Shown here piece by piece: positions 46,047 through 59,765 of a stretch of DNA of 64,000 bases. The stretch covers positions 11,505,278 to 11,569,277 of the forward strand of contig JACMZG010000008.1 in NCBI GenBank assembly GCA_018340805.1, read 5' to 3'. The notes beneath the pieces are model-generated. The model worked only from the letters and a program-made list of their open reading frames with translations. It was not told the origin of the DNA and did not search any database. The position numbers and the translations under genes are program-made. The DNA comes from Microvelia longipes. Its lineage: Eukaryota > Arthropoda > Insecta > Hemiptera > Veliidae. Each line of letters starts with the position of its first letter. Position 1 is the stretch's first letter.

Positions 46047-46314
46047 CTGTAAACATATAACCCATATGACATTAGTTCCGTCTTAGTAAATTTATGTTGT
46101 TTGTATGGAGGAATCAGGAAAATAGTGTACAATTGTTTTTTGTTGTGCACCATAAAAAAGCTAATATGGTTTAATGTTTTGGAGCTTTAATAGCAAAATC
46201 TAGTAAACAAAAAAATGAGATAATCTCAGTGGATTTAGACAGAAACGGTTTTTTTACACTTATCAATGAAATAATTAGTAGGTTAAGGGGGGTTTCATAT
46301 CAATAATAAATAAA

Positions 46315-46320
46315 TAATAT

Positions 46321-46355
<35 letters not shown>

Positions 46356-46361
46356 TATATA

Positions 46362-46421
<60 letters not shown>

Positions 46422-46425
46422 TCAT
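46315..46425. repeat. (AT)n microsatellite
   Basis: Interrupted AT run in the cuticular gene intron. Confidence 0.9.
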
Positions 46426-48726
46426 GACTTCGTCGGTCTAATAAGGAAGTTACCAATCTACTCGTAACCAGGGTCAGATCAGAAACTTCCTCGTAGACGA
46501 TGTCAAATTACTTTTGAATTTTCAACACTTTTGCTGCCCCCCCCCCCCCCAATTAAACATAAATGAGATAATCTCATTTATCCTAAGCGGAATTGATTCT
46601 TATCCGCCGCTTTTATTACGACGACCTCATTAGCGTACTTTTTGAAAAACTCGCGTTAAAAAATTTTATTTTGCTTAAAAAAATGTTTATTATTATTATC
46701 AGATTAAGTAAGTCAGATAAAATAAACAAGAAAACAGCAAAAATCAAAGAAATTAAAAAAAAGTTAATTAAAAAAACAATTATTAAATTATTATTCAAAC
46801 CAAACATCAAAATACGATTTATAAAAGATAGAATAAGAATTATCTGTGATAAAACGATCGTAATGAAGTATTTCAGCATAGTGTGAATTGAATGAAAAAT
46901 TATTATAATTATAAGAAATGAAAATTAAATATTAAAGAACATATGAATCGGTTACGAAATCCAAGTTACACTTCGTTAAGTATATTTTTCTTATTTAAAG
47001 TTTCATATTTTAGAAGATGGAAGTAAATAATGAGGTGTAATTTATCACTACTAAACATATGAATGTTTCATTTTGAAACGAATCTTGCTCGTGTGATATT
47101 TTTATATAAATTATGACAAATTGTATGTAATAACTTTTTACTTTTATTTAATGTATATAAACTTTTATTTCTTTATTTTTTATTTATTAAAACATTAAAA
47201 TAAATTTATTATTTTATAAGGTTACTAGTTCTATTTATTATGTAATTTTGTCAAAAATATGTCTAAAAATTGAATAATTTTTTCATGTTTTTATTAAAAT
47301 AAAGTTTAAATAATGATGAAAAAAATATTTATTATGTCCGTCATATGTTATTCGTGATATAAATTAAGACGAAAGAACAAACAGGAGTTAATATTACGTA
47401 TTAAATTATTGTATTTAGTTACAGGCATTTAAAAAACAAGTTGAATCGGAAGATTTAAATCCCAAGATAAGTGTTAGATAGGACTCGAGTTTATATCATC
47501 GCTATCTCGAGCGGAGGGGCACATTATAGAAATTTCATGTAACAATAACATATAATACGAAAAAATAACCAATTCACAAGACGGATACAACAATGGCTGC
47601 GAAATACCCATAGACTGAAGTCCTCTGGTTTTAGGATCCATGAATCGACTTGGGCCTATACGTGGAGCGGATAAAATAGAATATTATGCAACTAAGTTAT
47701 AAAATGGGATTTTTATTGCGGCAGTTTTTTTTTATTTACCAGCGAAGTGAATCAATAAATAATTTCCACAGAAAAATCACTAAAAATTTAGGCAAATTGT
47801 TTATTTTTTTGAAAATTACAGAATATAAATAACAAAGTCTAGTTTCCAGGTTCACCAGATTTAAAGTTTTCACAAAGAGACGTATTTTCATAATATTTAC
47901 ATGCTTCAATGAAAACTCCGGTCTTAAAAACTTTATATAAATATCTTCAATATCCATCTAATCTTCTTATCTCTTTGGAGTTACTTTGCTTTTTCAAATT
48001 ATTTGCTTAATTTTTTTGACCTTAGTTTCTAAGTTATTATTTCATAACCCTGGCCAAAAAAAAAAAACAAAAAAACACGAAGAATAGAATTACAGTGTAA
48101 AAACATGTACAGTGTTTTTTTAAGTTTAGGATCAAAAACGCAAAAAGAAGAGTTCATAAAATTGACTCAATTCTAGCAAAGCAAGGCTATATTTTGCGAT
48201 GTTTCATTGAAATTTCCCAAAAAAAAGTTGTGCATTTGTAATGTGGTTATTAGACAAGCATGCAGTTTGTTTAAAACTTCTTAAGCGTAAAAATGTAATA
48301 ATAAAGAAAAAAATATAAATACAGACTGACGAATCTGACCTTGTTTCGAGTTGTATAGCATGATATTTTTAAACTAAATTACTTTATTTTTGCGTGCTCT
48401 ATTTTATTGTTTTGATATACAAAATAAATAGGGTATAGGCATAGTCATAATAATAGGATGTGCAAATAGGAATATTTAAATAGGCAATTTTATGTAGTCT
48501 GACAAGTTTGTCACAAAATATGCATACAATGGATCGGGTAATATCAGCCTTATCCACTGATACAACGGTTCACTCTAATGCGATCACAATGAATTGTGAT
48601 CGCAGTTATTTTGTTTTCTTAAAGCTAGACATAATTATAAAATTAAAATTAAAAACCGTCAATCTTTATTTTTTATTTATTGAAAATTGTCTTCTTTAAC
48701 AATATAGGGTTGTATACAATAAATAA

Positions 48727-48785
48727 AAAAAATACTATATACAAAATTTATTGATATACAATAAATTTTGTATATAGTATTTTTT
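48727..48785. repeat. Perfect 27-bp palindrome
   Basis: Arms 48727-48753 and 48759-48785 are exact complements around the loop ATATA. It is intronic, so it would form a hairpin in the pre-mRNA. Confidence 0.8.
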
Positions 48786-49104
48786 CATCACATATTTTAA
48801 TTTTTATTATTAATTAAATGTAGAAAAATGCTTGTACTTCTATAACTTTGTTTAGTAGAGGTATATATATTTTATTTACCATAAAATTAGGTCCTGGTTA
48901 GGATTTATAGCACATCTTTAGTTTAAGGTGACCCCTTAGTCACTTGTGATTATTTACCTTTGCCATTTATCAACGTTGTTAATTATTATGTTCTAATTTA
49001 TAAATATTAAAATACAGGGAAGGTCTAATCTAAATAGGTACCCGATTTATAACAGGCTGCCTAATGAGAAGTGCACTGGTGTCTTCTTATATATGCACTT
49101 GTGT

Positions 49105-49340
<236 letters not shown>

Positions 49341-51025
49341 AAAAACTCTAAAATCCCTTAAGTCCTCTACCAACTTTCATGCGACCTATCTCTTTGATGT
49401 ATTTTTTTTATATTTCCTGAAATTAAAAATAAAATAAGCCATTAAACCAAAGACTTAAAAGGAAAAAAAAGCTAAAAGTCAAAGTCATGTAGAAATATGA
49501 ATAAATACATAACGTGTACATAGTAAACAAATCCATATTAGACTAATTTATATGAATAAAATCACTTGGTTGTATAACTACTTCACTTGATAACTGCCTA
49601 ATTTGACATTGATACCCCTGAACCACCAAATTTGTCTTTTCCTCCGAACATTATTTCTATATTTATTTCTATATTATGGTGTTTAAGATCAGATTAAAGT
49701 TCAAAGCACATGAATGTTATTATATACAAATTTTTCTGTACACATAGCGTGACAAATATGTAAAACTACGAGGCACACCCTCTAGAGAGAATTTTATGAA
49801 CTAATATAGGTTATTATGACCGACAATTGTAGTTGACGTTAAAGGACAGACCTTACAAAACTGGGTTTTATAGATTATCAAGTTATTTAATTCATAAAAA
49901 AATGTGTTATAAAGAAAAAACTATTAATGTCAAAATAGATAAAAGGAACATAAATTACATAAATAATAATGCACATAAAATATACGAAGACAATAGGCCT
50001 GTTTAAATTATTCTTAACTAATGAAATTGAAATGGAGAAAAAATGTCAAATGTGGACGTAGTTTTTGAATTTGATTAAAATTATGCATAAAATTACTTTT
50101 AAAGAAATTATTCACTATTAGAATATTATCAACAACTTCGTCTTCCATCTAATAAGCTTTAACTCTAATCAGAGCTACCTTTGTGCTATAATGCTATCTA
50201 CTGTGCTTGTGTGTTGAGTCTTTTAATTCTTGGAGTCAGACTCCAGAATACAATCTTATAAAAACTGAATGCGTAATTTAGGATGCGAACCCCAGTCCCC
50301 CGTAGTCTCAAATTTAAGTATAAAAACTGACTCTTTTACGACTTCGATTACGGAGGCTACTTCAATTATATCATTAAAACCTAATACTTATAATAAATTA
50401 ACAATTACAATTTTATAAAATGTATACAGTTTTAGCAAATTTTCATATGAAAATTATGATTATAAAGTTTTTCGTATGGCACAAATGGAGGGGGAACTGG
50501 AGGGGGGGGGTGAAATTTTTTCTCCTATACTTCCATGGTATCCAAAATTTGTTTTATTCATATTTTTTTTCTTTTCTCATTGTTCTATGTGTTATTATTT
50601 AATATTCAATTTATTTGTATAATGCATATATTATTTCGCCCACCTGTGAGAATATTATACCATCCTTGCCTTGAAATTTTGTAATATCACTCTTTATTTT
50701 TAAATTCCTATGTATTTATGTTAATCATATTGTTTATTGTTCTAAATATAAGGTATGAAATTGCTGTAAAATAAATATTATTAATTTTAGTTTTTCAAGA
50801 ATAGTACGTATTGGGCAACAAGTTAGTATTTACGACTTAGTTAACAGTTATTCCAATTGATATTTTAATGCCTATTGTTTGGTAATTTTACGATTTTTAA
50901 TCTAGTTAATATTATTGATTTAAAAACAAGCTGCCAATAATCGAACGAAGCTTCCCAACCATTAGGCTTAGAAATGATAATATAAGAAAAATTCATTATA
51001 TTATACACAAGATATTGTATTTATA

Positions 51026-51265
51026 GCCGCCTCCGTGGCCGAGGTCGTTAAGGCGTTAGTCCTAACACTGACCTTTGACACCCACGGAGGTCTGGGGTTC
51101 GCATCCCAGGTTACGCTCTCAGTTTATAAAATATTATTGTTTAGATAAATTATCCCAACTTTAGAATACACTTTCAGCGAAACGGTTGCTACTACCACCC
51201 GAGGTGGTTCCCGCAGGGGTTATCCCTGATGAGCCGCAAGGCTCTAAACGGGCATTATTATTATT
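51026..51265 (+). mobile_element. tRNA-derived SINE, family B, best copy
   Basis: The head GCCGCCTCCGTGGCCGAGG, then TCGTTAAGGCG (A box) and GGGGTTCGCATCCCAGG (B box), resembles a Leu/Ser-type tRNA. The 3' end is TGAGCCGCAAGGCTC then GGGCATTATTATT. Flanks ATTGTATTTATA (51014-51025) and ATTGTATTTTTATA (51266-51279) are the target duplication. Confidence 0.85.
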
Positions 51266-51507
51266 ATTGTATTTTTATACAAAATATTATATTTAAATTA
51301 GAGATATTATATGTATGTACATGAAATGAGCCATCCATCCATATACATATCTAGAGAATTGTGCCAGCCCAGTTCTCTAATACACTGTTGCAATTTGATC
51401 ATATTTACAACAGTTTTGGAACGATAATATTATATTTAACATTCTAACCTACGGTCACAATTTTCATTACAATAACACCAAATTTGGTAGGATCTCGACG
51501 CATTATT

Positions 51508-51568
51508 CATGCCGCATATATACATGCCGCATATATACATGCCGCATATATACATGCCGCATATATGA
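51508..51568. repeat. 15-bp tandem repeat
   Basis: Four copies of CATGCCGCATATATA. It keeps frame on both strands, which explains the overlapping frames at 51436-51768. Confidence 0.9.
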
Positions 51569-51777
51569 ATGAGCTCAATGTTATTAGATTTTTTTTTACA
51601 AAGAATATAGCAAGGTTCAAGGAATTCAGCATTAAAGACCATAAGATACTGGATTCATTTGTTTACAATTTCTATTCCCCACAACAAAAAAGATATGAAC
51701 GAATTAGTACGAAAGTACTGGAAAGCCACTGCAGATACAGTTTTCACAATTCCGCTATTTCCATTTAGATATAATTA

Positions 51778-52030
51778 ATAGATAGGCTATATAGTCTAAT
51801 AACGGTTGAATTTTTAAACTTTGAAAAAATAACCAGAACGCCATCGATTATTAATGAAATCAAATTAAAAGTACAAAAATACAGTAACTTGTATAAATGG
51901 TGAATATCCAACAAATATTGATTCCACACATTCTTGGAGGAGGTTTTAGTGAGGTTACATAGAGCTCTGAGGTACCAGGAATAATAGGTCAAGACTCTTT
52001 ATGTATTGAAATATGGTATGCACTTTTTAT
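51778..52030 (+). mobile_element. hAT-like MITE, family M, decayed copy 2
   Basis: TAACGGTTGAATTTTTAAAC, then GGAGGAGGTTTTAGTGAGGT and TACATAGAGCTCTGAGG match the family interior. Both termini are eroded. Confidence 0.5.
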
Positions 52031-52065
52031 ATATCTATGCATTTTTCCGTCAGACAATATCACGA

Positions 52066-52570
52066 TGTTCCTAGATAGTTCACTTAGGTTGCGGGATCCT
52101 TAATGACTTACTAGATAATTCACTTAGGTTGCGGGATCCTTAGTGACTTACTAGATAGTTCACTTAGGTTGCGGGATCCTTAGTGACTTACTAGATAGTT
52201 CACTTAGGTTGCGGATCCTTACTAGACCTTAGGTTGCGGGATCCTTAATGACTTACTAGATAATTCTCTTAGTTGCGGGATCCTGACTAGATAGTTCACT
52301 TAGGTGCGGGATCCTTAATGACTTACTAGATAGTCACTTAGGTTGCGGGATCCTTAGTGACTTACTAGATAGTTCACTTAGGTTGCGGATCCTTAGTGAC
52401 TTACTAGATAGTTCTCTTAGGTTGCGGATGACTTACTAGATAATTCTCTTAGGTTGCGGATCCTTAGTGACTTACTAGATAGTTCACTTAGGTTGCGGGA
52501 TCCTTAATGACTTACTAGATAGTTCACTTAGGTTGCGGGATCCTTAATGACTTACTCACTTAGATGACTT
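52066..52570. repeat. 40-bp minisatellite
   Basis: About 12-13 copies of a 40-bp unit, GACTTACTAGATAGTTCACT plus TAGGTTGCGGGATCCTTAGT, with many partial units. Confidence 0.92.
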
Positions 52571-53451
52571 ACTTCATCACTTACTACTTCTATCATGATC
52601 AATATTCCATTTAAATTTTGATAACTTTGTAATTTAACACGTATTCCTAATATTTTATAGCTACTTAGGTCAAATATTTTAAAACTTGACAAATTGCAAT
52701 TCCACAGTGTAATTTAACTAGTAAATACCTGTTGATTATTACATTTACTTAATAAGTCTCGACCAACACTTTACAATTTGATAATACAATATAATTTACA
52801 TCAGAAAAGGCATCTCTTGTAATACAACCTACAATTCCCTATCTTTTCTTATAATAAAGATAAACAGAATTACACTAATAGCACATTATATTCAAATAGT
52901 AATTGTGTTCATAAAATCATCATTTATAAAGCGTTTGTAATACCACACAGATAACTATTGTGTGAATGTAATGAGCGTTCACATCTTTAACGACTTATAA
53001 ACAAATCAGAGTTGCCATATTAAGGATAATTTTAGTAAATTTTAGTAACATTTTGTTCTTTGGTTAGGACAATGATGTGAGTCAACACTGAGTATAATCT
53101 TTTAAAATATAATTAAAAGTTATTAAAATAATTATTATTGGATCTTAACTAGATCATCTATTATAATATTATAAAGCTATGCTAGTATTTATGTTAGTTA
53201 ACATTTTATTTTTTCAGAACTTTCTAAAACGAGTGTACAACTATACCATACTAATTAAGAGTTACTAAAAGTGGTAACAAAATTACCGTATTTGGGTAAT
53301 AGTTACCAAAATAATATTGCTGAATTTAACTAGCACAAGTCAACATACTTATTATTTAATAATCTTTATGATACATTGTTAGTTATTAAGTCAATTTGCG
53401 TGGGGAGGTGGCAGCTAGGCGACCCACAGGTTAACACACACACACAGACAA

Positions 53452-53454
<3 letters not shown>

Positions 53455-53494
<40 letters not shown>

Positions 53495-53510
53495 TATATA
53501 TATATTTTTG
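53455..53510. repeat. (AT)n microsatellite
   Basis: AT run preceded by a short (AC)n. 52571-53450 and 53515-54055 hold nothing recognised. Confidence 0.85.
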
Positions 53511-54057
53511 ATGTATATTAGTTGTATGGTGTTGAGCTCTGGGACAATGCTCCTTGTGCGCGTAAATCTTTAATTATTCAAAAGAAAAATACTTAGATGC
53601 ATAGGCAATATACCACCTAGAAAATCCTGCAAGACATTATTCAGGAAATTTAAAGTTTTAACAATACCAGCCATATATATACTAAACCAGCTAGTTCAAG
53701 TAAAGAAAAATGTTGGCAATTATACAAAAAATGGAGATAAGCACCACTATAATACCAGAAATAAAAAATTATTAAGAATAAACCAACACAAAACTTCAAA
53801 ATATAAATTTAGTTCAGATTACTCAGGGTAGTATTGTACAACTCATTACACAAGATATTTATATAAACATTGCTAAAATAAAATGTTTTAAATCAAAATG
53901 CAAAGAATTGCTCATCAAAAAACCCATTATAATTTATCAGAGTTTTTATTAAATAAATAATTACGTCATGCATTGTTAAGTGTATTCTAATTATTTGATA
54001 ACTATATATGACCTCAAGCTATTGTATATTTTTGTATACTTATTGGTAAATAAAATA

Positions 54058-54091
54058 GTTATATATATATATATAAATATATATATATTAT

Positions 54092-54131
<40 letters not shown>

Positions 54132-54143
54132 TATATATATATA
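54058..54143. repeat. (AT)n microsatellite
   Basis: Interrupted AT run. Confidence 0.88.
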
Positions 54144-54264
54144 ACGGGCCAATATGCCGTGCATCAACAAATAGTGCAAAACTACACCGATACACATAAC
54201 ACTTCATCTAGGCGGACCGAAAACTGCACAGTGGTCATATCGCGGAGTGGCCACGGGATGAAGG

Positions 54265-54564
54265 CATGGAGATATTATTACTAGAGGGGCTCTATCGGTT
54301 GAATTTTTTAACATCAAAAAGTAACCCCAACACCCTTGAGTAATAATATGATGATATAAACATTAAAAGGTACAACGTTTATAATAGGAAACAAAACCCA
54401 AACAATGTGGGAAAAGCTGACAACAATTGATTTGTTATAACCTTAACTTACTTTAAAGGAGGTTTCTATAAGCTTACACAGAGGCCCTAAGAACCCGAAA
54501 AAGATGTTTCAGGCTTCTCAATGTATTAAGTTAGGCTATGCCTCCTCTAGTATATATCTCTATG
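54265..54564 (+). mobile_element. hAT-like MITE, family M, copy 3
   Basis: Ends CATGGAGATATTATTACTAG and CTCTAGTATATATCTCTATG are inverted. Flanks GATGAAGG (54257-54264) and GCTGAAGG (54565-54572) agree at seven of eight positions. An 8-bp duplication suits the hAT superfamily. 300 bp, non-coding, within the cuticular intron. Confidence 0.8.
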
Positions 54565-54777
54565 GCTGAAGGCCCATACATATGTTTATTCCCAAATAGA
54601 AAGCGTGTTATATTTTCTTTATGATATCAGCTAAAAATACCATTATGTCAATGATCTGATTTATAGTTTATGTAAAATTTAATTATAACTTTAACTTAAA
54701 TTTGTAACAATTTACTAATTTGTTAAAATTTTTTATATAATTTATATAAATGTTATATAATTTTAATAGAAGTATTA

Positions 54778-55110
54778 TTATGCGAAAATGTATATTAAAT
54801 GTACAGTTATACGAAAATGTATATAAAACGTACAGTTATACGGAAATGTATATTAAACGTACAGTAATACGAAAATGTATATTAAATGTACAGTTATACA
54901 AAAATGTATATTAAACGTACAGTTATACGAAAATGTATATTAAATGTACAGCTATACGAAAATGTATATTAAATGCACAGTTATACGAAAATGTATATTA
55001 AATGTACTGCTATACGAAAATGTATATTAAATGTGCTGTGCAGTTATACGAAAATGTATATTAAATGTACAGTTATACGAAAATGTTTATTAAATGTACA
55101 GTTATAACAA
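54778..55110. repeat. 29-bp minisatellite
   Basis: About 11 copies of a 29-bp unit, ATACGAAAATGTATATTAAA plus TGTACAGTT. A stray 1.5 units recur at 55235-55280. Confidence 0.92.
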
Positions 55111-55589
55111 TTTTACACGTTTAAATTGTTATTACATTTAATTAAATTAAATGTACAGTTTAACAATTTACTATTTTGTTAAAAACTTTTTCCTTAATAT
55201 ACCCATCTCAATTTCATATAATTTTAATACAAATATTATTATGCGAAAATGTATATTAAATGTACAGTTATATGCAAATGTGATATAGTATGTATAAAAT
55301 TCATTTAAATTAATTTATATGCATTTCAAAACAGTGTTAATGTCTTACAGGTCCTATGACGACTCTGTTTCATGTGCACTGCACTTTTAAATTTTGTTTT
55401 AAAAGTTTTGTAATTTATATTATAATATGTAATTTGTATTATAATTAAATTTTATATGTTTATTTAACTAAACTTGCCGGATCTTCTTTTAATGAAAGTC
55501 AATATTGTATTTTATTTTTTCTATTTATGGAATTTTATTTATGTAGTTCTGAAGTGGTTTAATTTCGCAATATAAAATCCAAGCATTTA

Positions 55590-55785
55590 TGTAAATATCA
55601 GGTACGGGGTACCTCGGAAGTTTAAACACCCTAGGCCATTTACTAACCATCCTATTCTGAGGACGATCGAAGCGAGTCCGAAGTTTAAAAACCCTAGGCC
55701 ATTTGTTAACCAACCTATTCTGAGGACGAGCGAAGCGAGTCCGAAGGGTGAGGAAACGTTCCGAGGTACCCCGTACCCGATTTTT
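55590..55785 (+). mobile_element. 5S-SINE tails, duplicated and partly inverted
   Basis: Opens with an inverted tail, GGTACGGGGTACCTCGG. Two direct 63-bp units (AAACCCTAGGCCATT-type plus GAGGACGAGCGAAGCGAGTC) follow, then the normal tail TTCCGAGGTACCCCGTACCC and a T-run at 55760-55785. It sits only 38 bp below exon 55823-55980. The frame at 55525-55713 is a shadow. Confidence 0.65.
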
Positions 55786-55822
55786 TTTATAATTATGATA
55801 ATTAAATGTTAGAGAAACTTAC

Positions 55823-55980
55823 TGGAAGGAGTATGAGCCATCAGGGTTGAGGTCATAGTGCTGGGATACGATGGGTACGAAATATCCGGTGTTGTATCCA
55901 GAGTATGCTGGTTTGGGGTAGGCGTTGTACTGTGGCGCTGCGAGTGCTGAACATACTACTACTCCTAGTACTGATAGAAC
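55823..55980 (-). CDS. RR-1 cuticular protein, upstream exon
   Basis: Minus-strand exon of 158 bp with acceptor TTTTTTGTTCAG and donor CCA|GTAAGT. It encodes VLSVLGVVVCSALAAPQYNA, YPKPAYSGYNTGYFVPIVSQ, then HYDLNPDGSYSF. The first residues are the hydrophobic end of a secretion signal with cleavage likely after ALA. DLNPDGSYSF opens the Rebers-Riddiford chitin-binding domain completed by exon 45842-46046. The start exon (probably only Met-Lys, as usual in this family) must lie above 55980 and was not found. Confidence 0.88.
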
Positions 55981-56290
55981 CTGAACAAAAAATATAATAA
56001 TTTAAAAAACCTGCTAAATATTCAATAAAATCGGTCTTAGATAGCAAAAGAGTGACCGAATACAAGAATCTACGTTTAGTTGACGAGGACTACTTTTAGC
56101 ATAATTTTAATGAAAAACGTTAAAATATACAACTTGAAATGCTTAAAAATTGTAATGCGATATTATGAATAATCGATTATTAATTAATAATCGAACAAAA
56201 TAATTCAGCAACCGGAAGTATCGCCAACTTTGTTATGAGAATATTGTATATTGTTAGGTTGGCAGCATTACTTAAGACTACCAGTGAACC

Positions 56291-56560
56291 CATAGAGATA
56301 TAAACTAGAGGGGGCATAGCCTATCTCAATACATTAAGAGGCCTGTGACATCTTTTTGGGGCTCTTAGGGGCTCTGTGTAACCTCATTGAAACCTCTTCT
56401 AAGAGTAAGTTATGGTTATGATAAATCTTTTTTTTCGGCTTCCCACACATTGTTTGTGTTTTGATTATTTGATTATTTTGAAAGTCGCATGTGGGCAGGT
56501 TACTTTTTTGATGTTTCAAAATTCAATCAATGGGGCCTCTCTAGTAATAATATCTCTATG
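56291..56560 (-). mobile_element. hAT-like MITE, family M, copy 4
   Basis: Perfect 8-bp duplication AGTGAACC (56283-56290 and 56561-56568). Ends are CATAGAGATA and TATCTCTATG. It lies in the opposite orientation to the copies at 45024 and 54265, 310 bp above the upstream cuticular exon. The frame at 56334-56519 is a shadow. Confidence 0.88.
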
Positions 56561-56569
56561 AGTGAACCG

Positions 56570-57772
56570 GCTTTGCTATTATCACTTTGATTCTTCAATA
56601 CATATAGTATTAATCTAAGTGTTCAGGTAACTTTATCGATGTTTTTAGGATATCTAGGGATAGCATTTCTATGATATGTTCTGAATGTGAAAATTGACCT
56701 TTACGTAAAATAAACGGCTGGATAATAACAAATTTTAGACTGTTATTTTTCATAGGATTCGCGAGGTAATCCTAATTTTTCTTACTTAACTACCTTGTAT
56801 AAGAGTTTATTTGTCACCAATTAGATTAAAACAACACCTATTAAGGATAAAGGATACATTATCCTTTATATTTCCTTAGTTGTTACAGATTCTTTCGTCT
56901 CGTCTTTTTTGTTGCTGGCTGAAGTTCGGACGTATTAGGAAATATGTGTCTAATGTTTTCGTATTTTCATTGCTCATTCAGTCAAACCATTTTTATTTCA
57001 AATGATCACGTGATTCAAACCATAAAAAGGATCTTTCAACAAATTACCGTCATATTTGAAATACTAACTATTTATTAAGTAATTCCCCACTTTAGTTTTA
57101 ACAAATTAAGATAAATGCCTTTAGATGACGTCAACATGATAGTCGAGATATCCTGAAGAGATAACCCAGGTTCATTCAAATAGTAATTAACACTTCACAA
57201 TGTTTCGTATACAGATTAAAGATCTGAATGAATTAATGAATTCGTTTTTATGTCCTAAATCTATTCGTCAGAGCGTATCGAAACAAGTTTTTTTTAAGTT
57301 TATCTACCTTCTTATACAGGTTCCATTACCTTCGTTTTCTTTTCTACTTCAGGTACCGGTGTAAGGTTCATTACGGGGTCTTAAGTTTAAAACCAAGGTC
57401 GGGGTTACTATAATATATTCATAAATGCAAGCCTTCAACTTTTTGTAGAGGTTATAAGATCTACAGAGAGACAATGAGTTCGTCTTATTTTGAAGGTATT
57501 AGGCCTATCAGAAAGTGATTCGCCTTATCCTCTTTGATGGAGTAATTACTCGACAAATAAAACAAGCATTTGGAGTCTATAAGTTTTACAACCATTGAAG
57601 GGTTTTAAAACTTATGATCCACTGATGATGTTTCAGTTTATTGATTTTTGTGACACTTTATATAAGATGGACCATCCATGTACGCAAATTTGTGTCTACT
57701 TTAACTTATTTATACCGTTAGTATCAAACCACGGCTGAAAGCCAATTTTGCATGTGGGTAATACAATTTTTT
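56570..57772. other. Spacer, no gene recognised
   Basis: Expected to contain promoter or first intron of the cuticular gene, but no TATA-plus-ATG exon was identified on the minus strand. Confidence 0.35.
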
Positions 57773-57775
57773 TAA

Positions 57776-57984
57776 GGCCCGCATTCAAAAACATTTTCCT
57801 AACATTTTCCTTACCTAAACCTAACATTTTCCTTAGAGAAAATGTTAGGTTTACAGTTTAGGCAAGGAAAATGTTAGGTTTACAGTTTAGGCAAGGAAAA
57901 TGTTAGGTCTCATTAAGGATTCTTTAAGGATCCCTTAAGGAAAATGTTAGGTTTAGGTAAGGAAAATGTCTTTGAATACAGGCC
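57776..57984. mobile_element. PIF/Harbinger-like MITE, copy 3
   Basis: Ends GGCCCGCATTCAAAAACATTTT and AATGTCTTTGAATACAGGCC lie between TAA duplications (57773-57775, 57985-57987). The interior repeats GTTTAGGCAAGGAAAATGTT units. Confidence 0.78.
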
Positions 57985-58029
57985 TAAAATCTTGTTTAAG
58001 TTATTTAAATGCAAATAAATAATTTATTT

Positions 58030-58370
58030 ATACAGTCGGTACAAAGGAAAAGAAATGTGTTTGGACTAAAAATCCAAAGCCGAGATACCATAAGCCGAAT
58101 TATCCGTTTCAGATTCTTTAAAACCCTGATAGGTTTTAAGAAAGTTGTCTGTTATCATCTGGACCTCCAGATGTATGTTTATGTTTGAAAGTTGATAACT
58201 CTCTAACATTTTAGTACCAATTTTATCATGAGTTGGTACAAAAATAAACTGTCATTAATAACAGTAATTTCAAAAATTGATAAAATTTGTAATTAGGCAC
58301 GCATGCGTTGTCCTACTATAAACATAGTCCTATTTATAAAAAAAATAGTAGTCCTATTTATACGATAAAC
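58030..58370 (+). mobile_element. Family G copy
   Basis: ATCCAAAGCCGAGATACC, GAATTATCCGTTT, GTTGTCTGT and CATTAATAACAG follow the order of 12530-12790 and the inverse of 31400-31150. Confidence 0.5.
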
Positions 58371-58446
58371 AAACATGCCAATTTTCATCTTAATAGGGCT
58401 ATTATAGTCCCTAAGATTACACTAGCCCCCTACACTAGTCCTTATT

Positions 58447-58680
58447 TTCTACACTTTTGTTAAGCAGCATCGAGCGTTGTTAGTAGGTAGATGGGTGACC
58501 GCTGGTATTAAAACTGATCTATCCTGTCTGATGACGAGCAAAGCGAGTCCAAGATATACTAAATTATAAATTAGTAATTTTTCATATACTGAGAACTTGC
58601 CAAGCGTGCCTAAAGTAATTAAAGAAAAGCGAAACGAATACAACCAGGCTAGTTAAAATTCATGGTGCCCTATACACCTT
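58447..58680 (+). mobile_element. 5S-SINE copy
   Basis: GTTAAGCAGCATCGAGCG (58459-58476) and AGATGGGTGACCGCTGG (58490-58506) are the A-box and C-box equivalents. The body GATGACGAGCAAAGCGAGTC follows; the tail GGTGCCCTATACACC is diverged. Confidence 0.72.
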
Positions 58681-58689
58681 ACTTCCTTT

Positions 58690-59177
58690 TTTAAGGGTTT
58701 GTGAGGTTAAGTAACTAAACTTGAATTTAATTTTTTTGACACTGCTTTAAATGGTTACTCCCTATGACCTTTTGTTTCATGGTTAATGAATAAGAGAGCA
58801 AATTCACTACACCCTTGCTATTTCTATTTGTACACGCTAGGAAACTGTTTGCTTAATGTACTTAAAGTATAGGTTGCACTGGTAAATATTGACTAATATT
58901 AATCACATTTTGAAGAGCAAGTTATTTGAGTTCCAAGTTTTTAATTTCGTTAAAATTTTAAGAGTTAATTTAAAATGAGAAAGGAAGTAGAGCCAGCTAG
59001 ACTCTTGCTATTTTCAAGAGAATACATTTTCTAAACCCCTGTTACTTGTATTGGTCCATAGTGCAATTATTTATACTCCAAATAACTTTATAGATATACA
59101 ATAAATACATCCGTTTACAAACTATTGAGGGGTAACTTGATGTGGTTGTACTTTTAATCTCTTGTGTTTCATGTCTT
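58690..59177. other. Spacer, no feature recognised
   Basis: Unique AT-rich sequence. Confidence 0.35.
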
Positions 59178-59400
59178 ATAGATAAAATACTAGAGGGTGT
59201 ATTCCCTATCTAATTTTATTATGAGACTTGAAACATATTTCTGGGGCTCCCAGGGTTCTGTGTAACCTCATTGTAACCTAATCCAAGAGTGTATGAAGGT
59301 TATAATTACTCAATCGTTCTCGGCTATGCCAACATTTAGTTTTGTTATATTAACGTTGCGTTAAATAAGTTACTTCAATTTCTTACAGTTAATTTGTGTT
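59178..59400 (-). mobile_element. hAT-like MITE, family M, partial copy 5
   Basis: TAGATAAAATACTAGAGGG, then GGGGCTCCCAGGGTTCTGTG and TAACCTCATTGTAACC match 56291-56400. The far end is lost. Confidence 0.55.
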
Positions 59401-59765
59401 TTATATTAAGGACCAAATTATTAAGTTATACGGATGACCATTATATTGTTAAATAGTTATAGAATACAGCCGATATCATCAATATATTATCTTTATGCTA
59501 GTCTCCTTTAGCGTATTAATTTAATGAACCAATTAATCAATATTATTAAATAATTATATTTAGATCCTGTTAGATACGATAAACTATATGTTAAATTTCC
59601 ATCAGCATTTCTTAATTAATTTTTAAATGATTATTTAATAAATATATTTTAGTGTGTTGGCACTACTTAATTAGTCATTATAACAGATGTCTTATCTAAT
59701 AACAGTTTCTTTATCTCGTTTTGTTTATATTTATTAGAATTGGATTTGCTAATTAAATAAAAAAT

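Noticed and set aside
46593..46886. Two long frames on opposite strands
   Set aside because: AT-rich sequence open on both strands by composition, rich in Ile and Lys, no motif and inside the cuticular intron.
51226..51250. CTGATGAGCC...GGCTCTAAAC in SINE B as a hammerhead
   Set aside because: The CTGATGA and a helix are present, but the required GAAA after helix II is missing and the other copies do not keep CTGATGA. It is better explained as the SINE's 3' hairpin.
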